The notes below the pieces were generated by a model. That model made no database searches, was not told where the DNA came from, and worked only from the letters and a program-made list of their open reading frames with translations. DNA of 6,451 bases from an uncultured Collinsella sp. (GTDB lineage Bacteria; Actinomycetota; Coriobacteriia; Coriobacteriales; Coriobacteriaceae). Every line of letters starts with the position of its first letter. The stretch's first letter is position 1. The stretch is taken from contig UROR01000112.1 of the NCBI GenBank assembly GCA_900549535.1, positions 1 through 6,451 of the forward strand. The letters are read 5' to 3'. The position numbers and the translations under genes are program-made. Below are positions 1-5,558 of the stretch, in pieces.

Positions 1-16
1 CGTAGAATAGGGGGTG

Positions 17-50
17 TTGACCAAGCCGCGAAACAGATATGAAACGTTTC
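17..50 (+). promoter_or_regulatory. Putative promoter and LacI-type operator of the PTS IIA gene
   Basis: A perfect 10-bp palindrome, GAAACGTTTC, lies at 41-50. The central AACGTT core is typical of sites bound by LacI/GalR-family regulators, including PurR- and CcpA-like proteins. A possible -35 box TTGACC (17-22) and -10 box TATGAA (38-43) have a short 15-nt spacer. This places the palindrome over the -10 box and the transcription start, a position that would suit repression. The palindrome is seen directly. The promoter boxes are weak and the regulator assignment is inferred. Confidence 0.35.
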
Positions 51-97
51 CGGCAAACCAAACGCGCGATATGCGCCTATTTAAGTTGGAGGCAACT

Positions 98-661
98 ATG
101 GGTCTGCTCGATTCGCTTAAGTCCACCTTCACCTCGACCGGCGAGGCGTCCGTTCCGCCCGCAGCAAGCTTCGCTACCCGCGAAGGCGTCATCTATGCCC
201 CCGTCAACGGCGTGCTCGTCAACCTGGACGAGGTTCCCGACGAGACGATCGCCTCGGGCATGCTTGGCCAGGGCTATGGCATCGAGCCCATTACCGGCAC
301 CATCTATGCGCCCGCCAACGGCCGCATCGGTGCCACCACTGTCACCAACCACTCCATCGGCATGATTACCGAGGACGGCCTGCGCGTGTTCATCCATGTC
401 GGCCTGGGCACCGTGGAAATGAACGGCAAGGGTTTTGCCCGCTTTGTCGAGATGGGTGATGTGGTCAAGGCAGGCCAGCCGCTCATCAGCTTCGACCGCG
501 AGGCCATTAAGGCCGCTGGTCACGAGGACATCGTGACCGTCATCGTCTCCGAGCTCGATCGTCTTAAGAGCATCGACCATGTCGGCGAGTCTGGAACGCT
601 TATCGGCGGCAACCCGCTCGTCAAGCTGGGCGACCCGCTGCTGGTTGCCAAGACCAAGTAG
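98..661 (+). CDS. PTS glucose-type EIIA domain protein (single domain)
   Basis: This 187-residue protein is a stand-alone IIA component of the glucose/sucrose PTS family. It accepts phosphate from phospho-HPr and passes it to a IIB domain of a membrane permease in the cytoplasm. The family signatures are in order: an IYAPVNG segment near 32-38, GQGYGIEP at 57-64, a second IYAPANG at 69-75, then TNHSIGMI with His85 and VFIHVGLGTVEMNGKGF with His100. His85 and His100 are 15 apart, as are His75 and His90 of E. coli IIAGlc, so His100 is the expected phosphorylated residue. The ATG at 98 is chosen because GGAGG at 88-92 sits five bases upstream; an upstream TTG extension has no comparable site. 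It is followed by a terminator, so it is transcribed alone, and its IIBC partner is outside the window. It could serve glucose, sucrose, trehalose or N-acetylglucosamine permeases. In many bacteria such proteins also have regulatory roles. Confidence 0.92.
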   Translation: MGLLDSLKSTFTSTGEASVPPAASFATREGVIYAPVNGVLVNLDEVPDETIASGMLGQGYGIEPITGTIYAPANGRIGATTVTNHSIGMITEDGLRVFIHVGLGTVEMNGKGFARFVEMGDVVKAGQPLISFDREAIKAAGHEDIVTVIVSELDRLKSIDHVGESGTLIGGNPLVKLGDPLLVAKTK

Positions 662-698
662 CCAGGCCCCACGCCACACAGCCAAAAGGCACCTCGTC

Positions 699-737
699 AA
701 GCGCCCGCGACCATTTGGCCGCGGGCGCTTTTCGTTT
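699..737 (+). terminator. Rho-independent terminator after the PTS IIA gene
   Basis: An 11-bp perfect stem, AAGCGCCCGCG (699-709) with CGCGGGCGCTT (720-730), closes a 10-nt loop and is followed by TTCGTTT. It ends the IIA transcript 38 bases after the stop codon and separates it from asnS. Confidence 0.88.
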
Positions 738-787
738 GAAAAACCATCCCGCCAATGCTTTATCTGTATAGCTCAAATGAGCCGAGC

Positions 788-796
788 TGCTAGAAT
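788..796 (+). promoter_or_regulatory. Extended -10 promoter of asnS
   Basis: TGCTAGAAT matches the extended -10 pattern TGnTATAAT with one mismatch. No convincing -35 box lies 16-18 bases upstream, as is common when the TG extension is present. Transcription would begin near 803 and give a leader of about 40 nt, too short for a T-box riboswitch. Simple constitutive expression is therefore likely. Confidence 0.5.
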
Positions 797-842
797 ATCG
801 AACTGTATGGATAACTATCATTCAACCGTTATGGGAGGATAC

Positions 843-2246
843 GTGAACCGCACCAAAATCGCGCAGCTCTATGCCGATGCCGAGTCGCTCGGCGGCCAAA
901 CCGTCACCGTCGCCGGCTGGGTCAAGTCCGTCCGCGACATGAAGAACTTTGGCTTTGTTACGCTCAACGACGGCAGCTGCTTCCGCGACCTGCAGGTCGT
1001 CATGAACCGCGAGGCACTCGACAACTACGACGAGATCGCCCATCAAAACGTCTCGGCCGCACTCATTTGCACCGGCACCGTCAAGCTGACCCCCGATGCG
1101 CCCCAGCCTTTCGAGCTTTCTGCCACTTCCATCGAGGTCGAGGGCACGAGCGCCCCGGATTACCCGCTGCAGAAGAAGCGCGCAACCGTCGAGTTCCTGC
1201 GCACCCAGCAGCACCTGCGCCCGCGCACCAACCTGTTCCGCGCCGTGTTCCGCATTCGCTCTGTCGCGGCTGCCGCCATCCACCGCTTCTTCCAGGAGCA
1301 GGGCTTTGTCTACGTCAACACCCCCATCATCACCACGAGTGACTGCGAGGGCGCCGGCGAGATGTTCCGCGTGACCACGCTCGACCCCAAAAATCCGCCC
1401 CTCACCGAGTCCGGCGAGGTCGACTGGAGCCAGGACTTCTTTGGCAAGCATGCAAGCCTCACCGTGTCCGGCCAGCTCAATGCCGAGAACTTTGCCATGG
1501 CCTTTGGTGACGTGTACACCTTTGGCCCCACCTTCCGTGCCGAGAACTCCAACACCACGCGCCACGCCGCCGAGTTTTGGATGATCGAGCCCGAGATGGC
1601 CTTTGCCGACCTTAACGACTACATGGACAACGCCGAGGCCATGCTCAAGTACGTCCTTAAGGACGTTATGGCCACCTGCCCCGACGAGCTCAATATGCTC
1701 AACAAGTTTGTGGACAAGGGTCTGCTCGAGCGCCTGGACCATGTCGCCAACTCCGATTTTGCCCGCGTTACCTACACCGAGGCCGTCGAAATCCTGGAGC
1801 AGGCCGTCGCCGCCGGTCACAAGTTTGACTATCCCGTGAGCTGGGGCATCGACCTGCAAACCGAGCACGAACGCTTCCTGACCGAGGAGCACTTTAAGCG
1901 CCCGACCTTCGTGACCGACTACCCGGCTGAGATCAAGGCATTCTACATGCGCATGAACGAGGACGGCAAGACCGTCGCCGCCGCCGACTGCCTGGTTCCC
2001 GGTATCGGCGAGATTATCGGCGGCTCCCAGCGCGAGGAGCGCCTGGATCTGCTCGAGGCCCGCATCAAGGACCTGGGCATGAATCCCGAGCAGTACAAGT
2101 ACTACCTTGACCTGCGCCGCTACGGTTCCTGCAAGCACGCCGGCTACGGTCTGGGCTTCGAGCGCTTGGTCATGTATCTGACCGGCGTGGGCAACATCCG
2201 CGACGTCCTGCCGCACCCGCGCACCGTGGGCAACGCCGACTTCTAA
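843..2246 (+). CDS. asnS: Asparaginyl-tRNA synthetase
   Basis: This class IIb aminoacyl-tRNA synthetase charges tRNA-Asn with asparagine, using ATP, in the cytoplasm. It is 467 residues long, close to E. coli AsnS (466). An N-terminal OB-fold anticodon-binding domain spans about 20-100 (VTVAGWVKSVRD, LNDGSC). The catalytic domain carries motif 1 around 146-164 (IHRFFQEQGFVYVNTP), motif 2 at 231-251 (FRAE...RHAAEFWMIEPE) and motif 3 at 436-442 (GLGFERL). The VSGQLNAENFA and YTFGPTFRAENSNT stretches separate AsnRS from AspRS. The start is taken as GTG at 843 because GGGAGG at 833-838 sits just upstream. In-frame ATGs at 807 and 831 would place that site inside the gene or lack one, and homologues begin near this residue. 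The gene is monocistronic between two terminators. Presence of AsnRS implies direct charging of tRNA-Asn, though a GatCAB route may coexist. Confidence 0.97.
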   Translation: MNRTKIAQLYADAESLGGQTVTVAGWVKSVRDMKNFGFVTLNDGSCFRDLQVVMNREALDNYDEIAHQNVSAALICTGTVKLTPDAPQPFELSATSIEVEGTSAPDYPLQKKRATVEFLRTQQHLRPRTNLFRAVFRIRSVAAAAIHRFFQEQGFVYVNTPIITTSDCEGAGEMFRVTTLDPKNPPLTESGEVDWSQDFFGKHASLTVSGQLNAENFAMAFGDVYTFGPTFRAENSNTTRHAAEFWMIEPEMAFADLNDYMDNAEAMLKYVLKDVMATCPDELNMLNKFVDKGLLERLDHVANSDFARVTYTEAVEILEQAVAAGHKFDYPVSWGIDLQTEHERFLTEEHFKRPTFVTDYPAEIKAFYMRMNEDGKTVAAADCLVPGIGEIIGGSQREERLDLLEARIKDLGMNPEQYKYYLDLRRYGSCKHAGYGLGFERLVMYLTGVGNIRDVLPHPRTVGNADF

Positions 2247-2292
2247 TCGTCGGACGCTAGCTCGCGTCGCCACACGCCAACGCTCATCGCAC

Positions 2293-2328
2293 AAGCGTCT
2301 CTCGACATCGGTCGAGAGACGCTTTTTT
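2293..2328 (+). terminator. Rho-independent terminator after asnS
   Basis: A perfect 14-bp stem, AAGCGTCTCTCGAC (2293-2306) with GTCGAGAGACGCTT (2311-2324), closes an ATCG tetraloop. A run of six T residues (2323-2328) overlaps the stem's end. It lies 46 bases after the asnS stop. Confidence 0.95.
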
Positions 2329-2393
2329 CAACAGCATCCGTCAAGCTTTTGGCAAGTTTTTGGTCAGTTGAGTAGGGCTGTTGAAAACTCAAC
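2325..2393. repeat. Composite intergenic repeat: inverted arms around a tandem 11-mer
   Basis: An 11-bp perfect inverted repeat, TTTTCAACAGC (2325-2335) and GCTGTTGAAAA (2377-2387), encloses two adjacent 11-mers that differ at one base: CAAGCTTTTGG (2342-2352) and CAAGTTTTTGG (2353-2363). A second inverted repeat, GTTGAGT (2367-2373) and ACTCAAC (2387-2393), overlaps the right arm. The left arm starts inside the T-run of the asnS terminator. The patch is much richer in A+T than its surroundings. TTGGCA (2349-2354) could act as a -35 box, with only a poor TAGGGC (2373-2378) as its -10. All repeats are seen directly. Function is unknown: candidates are regulator binding sites for the downstream gene or a genome-wide intergenic repeat. 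Confidence 0.6.
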
Positions 2394-2420
2394 CCGCCGT
2401 TTGCCGACGACTACCGACCG

Positions 2421-2444
2421 CCCAGAGCGCCCTGCGCCCCTGGG
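2421..2444 (+). other. GC-rich hairpin in the leader of the WYL-type regulator gene
   Basis: CCCAG (2421-2425) pairs with CTGGG (2440-2444), and GCGC (2427-2430) pairs with GCGC (2434-2437) around a 3-nt CCT loop. A one-base and a two-base bulge separate the two helices. There is no T-run after it, so it is not a standard terminator. It could be a leader stem or chance pairing in GC-rich DNA. Confidence 0.25.
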
Positions 2445-2504
2445 AAAGCCCCGCGTCCTAGGCTCCATACCGTCGCCACCCAAAACGGAAAGGACGTGGG
2501 CACG

Positions 2505-3290
2505 ATGACCGAAGCCGCTGTTGAAACCTACGACACCACGACTAGAGGCGCCGCCTCGATGGCAGCCTATCGCGCCGTTCGCATCCTGCAACTATTAAGC
2601 GAAAACACCGGCGAGGACAAGGCCATGCTTTCCGATGAGTTGATCCGGCGCCTCGCCCATCCCGACGACCCCGCCCGCATGCCCATCTCGGCGGCGCGGC
2701 GCAGCATCTACACCGCCATCTCCGCGCTTCGCCATGCCGGATACGAAATTGAGTACAAACGCGGCGTGGGCTACAAACTTCTTACCCGTCCGCTCACCGA
2801 CGAAGAGATCATCCGGCTCCACGGCATGGTCATGCGCAACCGCTCCACGCCTATCGCTATCCGCAAGAGCATGGCGCAGCACTTAGTTGCCATGGCGAGT
2901 GCCGACGTTCGCGGCTACCTCGATACACCCGAACCCGTTCCGAGCGCAGGCAGCAAGGCTACCAAGGCAACACGCACGCCCATCAAGCGTATCGACACGT
3001 GCGAGCTCGTCGAGCAGGCCATCGACCACGGAACCACGGTGAGTTTTGATATTTCGAGCGTCACGACGCGTGGCGAAACCGAAGCAGCACGGATGACACT
3101 CCGTCCCTTTGCCATCAAGCAACGAGACGGCATCTCTTATTTGCTGGGAACGGTCTATGACGCCCGAGGCGCCGATGACACGTTGCGTACCGTAGAGATT
3201 GGCCGAATGAGAAACGTCACCACACGTCTCCTCGACGGCAAGAAGCTCTTCGCCGCCCTAGACGAGGACGACGCCTCCTCCGCCGCATAA
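2505..3290 (+). CDS. WYL-type helix-turn-helix transcriptional regulator
   Basis: This 261-residue protein is a probable DNA-binding transcriptional regulator of the YafY/PafC-like class. Residues about 21-95 form a winged helix: AYRAVRILQLLSE, then a recognition-helix region RSIYTAISALRHAGYEIEY, then a wing GVGYKLL. This is followed by a TDEEIIRL helix. A low-complexity linker near 143-165 (Pro, Ser, Lys, Thr rich) leads to a C-terminal WYL-like sensor domain, about 168-245. There, RPFAIKQRDGISYLLGTVYD and LRTVEIGRMRNV match the usual pattern, but the WYL triad reads SYL. The ATG at 2505 is preferred over the GTG at 2496 because AAAGGA (2489-2494) is 10 bases from the ATG but only one from the GTG. 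The tail is acidic (DEDD). The ligand and targets are not visible. The ABC importer starting 160 bp downstream in the same direction is a candidate target, inferred from position only. Confidence 0.75.
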   Translation: MTEAAVETYDTTTRGAASMAAYRAVRILQLLSENTGEDKAMLSDELIRRLAHPDDPARMPISAARRSIYTAISALRHAGYEIEYKRGVGYKLLTRPLTDEEIIRLHGMVMRNRSTPIAIRKSMAQHLVAMASADVRGYLDTPEPVPSAGSKATKATRTPIKRIDTCELVEQAIDHGTTVSFDISSVTTRGETEAARMTLRPFAIKQRDGISYLLGTVYDARGADDTLRTVEIGRMRNVTTRLLDGKKLFAALDEDDASSAA

Positions 3291-3299
3291 GACCCTCCG

Positions 3300-3334
3300 C
3301 CGCCCATTCGACTACCCGTACCGCCCATCCGATT
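3300..3334. repeat. Short direct repeat, 21-bp period
   Basis: CCGCCCATTCGACT (3300-3313) and CCGCCCATCCGATT (3321-3334) differ at two of 14 positions and are spaced 21 bp apart, two helical turns. They lie between the regulator's stop and the promoter of the binding-protein gene. Same-face spacing would suit a regulator's tandem site, but no function is shown. Confidence 0.35.
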
Positions 3335-3359
3335 CTGTATTAAAAAACCCGCCAGGCTG

Positions 3360-3390
3360 TTGTAAAAATGGACATCAGCGCTACTATAGT
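3360..3390 (+). promoter_or_regulatory. Putative promoter of the ABC substrate-binding protein gene
   Basis: TATAGT (3385-3390) matches the -10 consensus at five of six positions. TTGTAA (3360-3365) is a possible -35 box with a long 19-nt spacer. Pairing it instead with TACTAT (3382-3387) gives a 16-nt spacer. Transcription would start near 3397, leaving a leader of about 54 nt. Confidence 0.5.
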
Positions 3391-3392
3391 TC

Positions 3393-3418
3393 CACTTGCA
3401 CTTTGTCCCAGTGCAGTG
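3393..3418. promoter_or_regulatory. Dyad at the predicted transcription start, possible operator
   Basis: TGCACT (3397-3402) and AGTGCA (3410-3415) are perfect inverted arms around seven bases. The symmetry extends outward through CAC (3393-3395) and GTG (3416-3418), with one bulged T at 3396. It begins at the predicted transcription start. It could be a repressor site or a 5'-end stem-loop that stabilises the message. The dyad is seen directly; its role is inferred. Confidence 0.45.
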
Positions 3419-3450
3419 TTTCCAGCCATTTTTATACTGGGGGTAATGAT

Positions 3451-4431
3451 ATGAAGGACATCACCATCAGCCGCAGGAGCCTTCTGGTCTCCGCTGGCCT
3501 GCTCGCGCTCGCCCCGCTCGCCGGATGCGGCGGCAACTCTGGTTCCGGCTCTGCTGCCGCCGGTTCCGACTACACCATCGGCGTTCTGCAGCTCACCGAG
3601 CACTCCGCACTCGATGCCGCCAACGACGGCTTTGTCAAGGCCATCAAGGAGAGCGGCCTTAAGGTCAAGATCGACCAGAAGAACGCCCAGAACGACCAGT
3701 CCACGTGTAAGTCCATTGCCGACAAGTTTGTGGGCGACAACGTCAACCTGATTTATGCCATCGCCACGCCCGCCGCGCAGGCTGCCGCCGGCGCCACGGC
3801 CGATATCCCCATCGTGGGCTGCGCCATCACCGACTACGCCGCCTCCGGCCTGGTCCAGGACAACGACAAGCCCGGCACCAACGTCACGGGCGCTTCCGAC
3901 CTCACCCCGGTCGCCGAGCAGCTCGAGATGATGCAGAAGGTCCTGCCCGACGTTAAAAAGGTCGGCCTGCTCTACTGCACCGCCGAGTCCAACTCCGACG
4001 TCCAGATCAAGGCCGCCAAGAAGGAGCTCGACAAGCTGGGCCTCGAGTACACTGACTTCACCGTCTCGAGCTCCAACGAGATTCAGTCCGTCGTCGAGTC
4101 TGCCGTGGGCAAGGTCGACGCGCTGTACTCCCCCACCGACAACACCATCGCCGCGGGTGCCTCGCAGGTCGGCCAGATCTGCAAGGAAAACAAGCTTCCC
4201 TTCGTGACTGGCGAGGAGGGTATGTGCATGGCCGGCGGCCTGTTCACCCTCTCCATCAACTATGAGGACCTGGGCTACGCCGCGGGCGAGATGGCCGTTA
4301 AGATCCTGAAGGGCGAGGCCAAGCCCGAGGATATGCCGATCAAGCACCTCTCGAGCAAGGACCTGGTCGTCGTCAAGAACGACGAAATGGCCGAGGCCCT
4401 GGGCATCGACCTTTCCGCCCTGGACGCGTAA
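3451..4431 (+). CDS. ABC transporter substrate-binding lipoprotein, TrpX-like family
   Basis: This 326-residue protein captures a small ligand outside the membrane and delivers it to the permease encoded downstream. It begins with a signal peptide ending in a lipobox, LAGC at 23-26, so Cys26 would be lipidated. A SRRSLLV stretch at 7-13 resembles a twin-arginine motif. A Gly/Ser/Ala-rich tether (27-39) precedes two Rossmann-like lobes of the ABC_sub_bind family (COG2984): YTIGVLQLTEHSALD at 41-55, KNAQND at 77-82, ATPAAQ at 105-110, ITDY at 126-129, VGLLY at 171-175, YSPTDN at 226-231 and a TGEEGM segment at 253-258. Many relatives have a Pro where Tyr129 stands. ATG 3451 is chosen because GGGGG (3439-3443) lies seven bases upstream and the signal peptide starts there. 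Studied relatives in streptococci bind aromatic amino acids, but the ligand cannot be read from this sequence. Confidence 0.88.
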   Translation: MKDITISRRSLLVSAGLLALAPLAGCGGNSGSGSAAAGSDYTIGVLQLTEHSALDAANDGFVKAIKESGLKVKIDQKNAQNDQSTCKSIADKFVGDNVNLIYAIATPAAQAAAGATADIPIVGCAITDYAASGLVQDNDKPGTNVTGASDLTPVAEQLEMMQKVLPDVKKVGLLYCTAESNSDVQIKAAKKELDKLGLEYTDFTVSSSNEIQSVVESAVGKVDALYSPTDNTIAAGASQVGQICKENKLPFVTGEEGMCMAGGLFTLSINYEDLGYAAGEMAVKILKGEAKPEDMPIKHLSSKDLVVVKNDEMAEALGIDLSALDA

Positions 4432-4437
4432 TACCAT

Positions 4438-4480
4438 ACGCGGCATGCGTCTAGAGCCCGTGCTCGCGCTTTAGCCGCGT
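4438..4480 (+). other. Long stem-loop just after the binding-protein gene
   Basis: ACGCGGC (4438-4444) pairs perfectly with GCCGCGT (4474-4480). Inside, GCG (4447-4449) pairs with CGC (4467-4469) and GAGC (4454-4457) with GCTC (4462-4465) around a CCGT loop. This gives about 14 base pairs with internal loops, starting six bases after the stop codon. It has no clear T-run. A 3'-end mRNA-stabilising structure is the likeliest role. Confidence 0.5.
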
Positions 4481-4500
4481 TATTCAATATCTGAGCCACA

Positions 4501-4539
4501 GGGGCGGGCGCTGTAGACCGGCGTCCGCCCTGCTTGTTT
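4501..4539 (+). terminator. Probable leaky intra-operon terminator
   Basis: GGGCGGGCGC (4502-4511) pairs with GCGTCCGCCC (4521-4530) through ten pairs including one G-U. A broken T-run (TGCTTGTTT, 4531-4539) follows. It sits between the binding-protein gene and the permease. The interrupted T-run suggests partial termination, which would lower permease and ATPase transcripts relative to the binding protein. Confidence 0.65.
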
Positions 4540-4588
4540 CAGGTAAAACAAAACGTCTGTCCGTAACTCTTCTATGCATTGTTACCGC

Positions 4589-4594
4589 TATTAT
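4589..4594 (+). promoter_or_regulatory. Possible secondary -10 box before the permease gene
   Basis: TATTAT matches the -10 consensus at five of six positions and lies downstream of the intra-operon hairpin. No good -35 box is seen 16-18 bases upstream. If real, it would let the permease and ATPase be transcribed independently of the binding protein. Confidence 0.2.
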
Positions 4595-4634
4595 GGTGAA
4601 TCACGTGTCCACCCTATCCTAGGAGGTATGAAGC

Positions 4635-5558
4635 ATGCTCATTGCATTGCAGGGCGCCGTTTCGCAGGGCGTCCTCTGGGGCATTATGGTGCTTGGCGTG
4701 TTTATCACGTTCCGCCTGCTCGACATCCCCGATATGACCTGCGACGGCAGCTTTGCCCTCGGCGGCTGCGTCTGCGCTGTGCTCATCGTCAATAACAACG
4801 TCGACCCGCTGTTCGCCGTGCTGGCCGGTATGTGCGCCGGCGCCATCGCGGGCGCCGTCACGGGCATTCTGACCACCGTCTTCGAGATTCCCGCGATCCT
4901 CGCCGGAATCCTCACCCAGATCAGCCTGTGGTCCATCAACCTGCGCATCATGGGCAAGTCCAATACGCCCATTCTTGCCAAGGGCACCGTGTTCTCGGCC
5001 GTCAGCAATATGACCGGTCTGCCGCAGTCCACCGTTGCCATCATCTTGGGCATCCTGCTCGCCGTGGCTATCGTTGCCATCCTGTATTGGTTCTTTGGCA
5101 CCGAGATCGGCTCGGCGCTACGCGCCACCGGCAATAACGAGTACATGATCCGCGCTCTGGGCGTCAACACCAACTCCACCAAGATGATCGCCCTCGTGCT
5201 CTCCAACGCCCTCATCGGCCTTTCGGGCGCGCTCATCTGCCAGAGCCAAAAGTATGCCGACATTGGCATGGGCACCGGTGCCATCGTTATCGGTCTTGCC
5301 GCCATTGTTATCGGCGAGGTGCTCGGTCGCCTGCTGCCCGGCGGACTCACACAGTTTAGCGTCCGTCTTGCCTCCGCCGTCTTTGGCTCCGTGGTGTACT
5401 TCCTTATCCGCGCCATCGTGCTGCAGTTGGGCATGGACGCCAACGACATGAAGCTGCTCTCCGCCGTAATTGTCGCTGTGGCCCTGTGCGTGCCCGTGGT
5501 TTGGGAGCGCTATAAGCTCCGCAGCTCCTACCCGAAGGGGGATGAGGCAGATGCTTAA
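4635..5558 (+). CDS. ABC transporter permease, TrpY-like (COG4120)
   Basis: This 307-residue integral membrane protein is the channel subunit of the importer, distantly related to branched-chain amino acid permeases such as LivH. It shows eight or nine hydrophobic segments, approximately at 8-28, 36-53, 58-82, 86-104, 132-153, 184-204, 213-231, 245-266 and 272-290. The cytoplasmic loop GSALRATGNNEYMIRALGVN (159-178) is the family's coupling region that contacts the ATPase. DIPDMTCDGSFALGG at 30-44 is a typical conserved N-terminal stretch of this subfamily. The tail is charged and cytoplasmic (ERYKLRSSYPKGDEADA). The start is ATG 4635, with AGGAGGT at 4621-4627; the nearer ATG at 4628 is out of frame and overlaps that site. 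The gene overlaps the ATPase gene by eight bases. A homodimer is expected because only one permease gene is present. Confidence 0.9.
   Translation: MLIALQGAVSQGVLWGIMVLGVFITFRLLDIPDMTCDGSFALGGCVCAVLIVNNNVDPLFAVLAGMCAGAIAGAVTGILTTVFEIPAILAGILTQISLWSINLRIMGKSNTPILAKGTVFSAVSNMTGLPQSTVAIILGILLAVAIVAILYWFFGTEIGSALRATGNNEYMIRALGVNTNSTKMIALVLSNALIGLSGALICQSQKYADIGMGTGAIVIGLAAIVIGEVLGRLLPGGLTQFSVRLASAVFGSVVYFLIRAIVLQLGMDANDMKLLSAVIVAVALCVPVVWERYKLRSSYPKGDEADA

Noticed and set aside
579..842. Upstream extension of the asnS reading frame into the PTS IIA gene
   Set aside because: The frame is open only by chance. It crosses a strong terminator and a promoter, and the GTG at 843 has the ribosome binding site and matches homologue length.
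800..842. T-box or other amino-acid-responsive leader before asnS
   Set aside because: The leader is only about 40 nt, far too short, with no T-box sequence or specifier stem.
822..2294. Long open frame of 490 codons on the minus strand opposite asnS
   Set aside because: It is a shadow of asnS caused by strong third-position G/C bias. Its translation is low-complexity (Val, Gly, Leu, Asp rich) without recognisable motifs, and it has no plausible ribosome binding site.
3341..3352. AAAAAACCCGCC as part of a terminator after the WYL-type gene
   Set aside because: Only one half of the usual A-run/CCCGCC...GGCGGG/T-run hairpin is present. No matching GGCGGGTTTT arm follows on the + strand and no stem forms on the minus strand.
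3340..4446. Minus-strand open frame of 368 codons opposite the binding-protein gene
   Set aside because: It is a mirror of the coding strand with repetitive Val/Gly/Leu/Asp composition. The + strand has a lipoprotein signal and conserved family motifs.
4574..4795. Small frame starting near AGGAGGT and using the ATG at 4628
   Set aside because: The ATG at 4628 is too close to the ribosome binding site and reads out of frame through the permease gene. The product has no recognisable features.
4619..5449. Minus-strand open frame opposite the permease
   Set aside because: It has no family features and is Met/Arg/Pro/Ser rich, as expected when a membrane protein gene is read backwards. The permease reading has clear membrane segments and a strong start.
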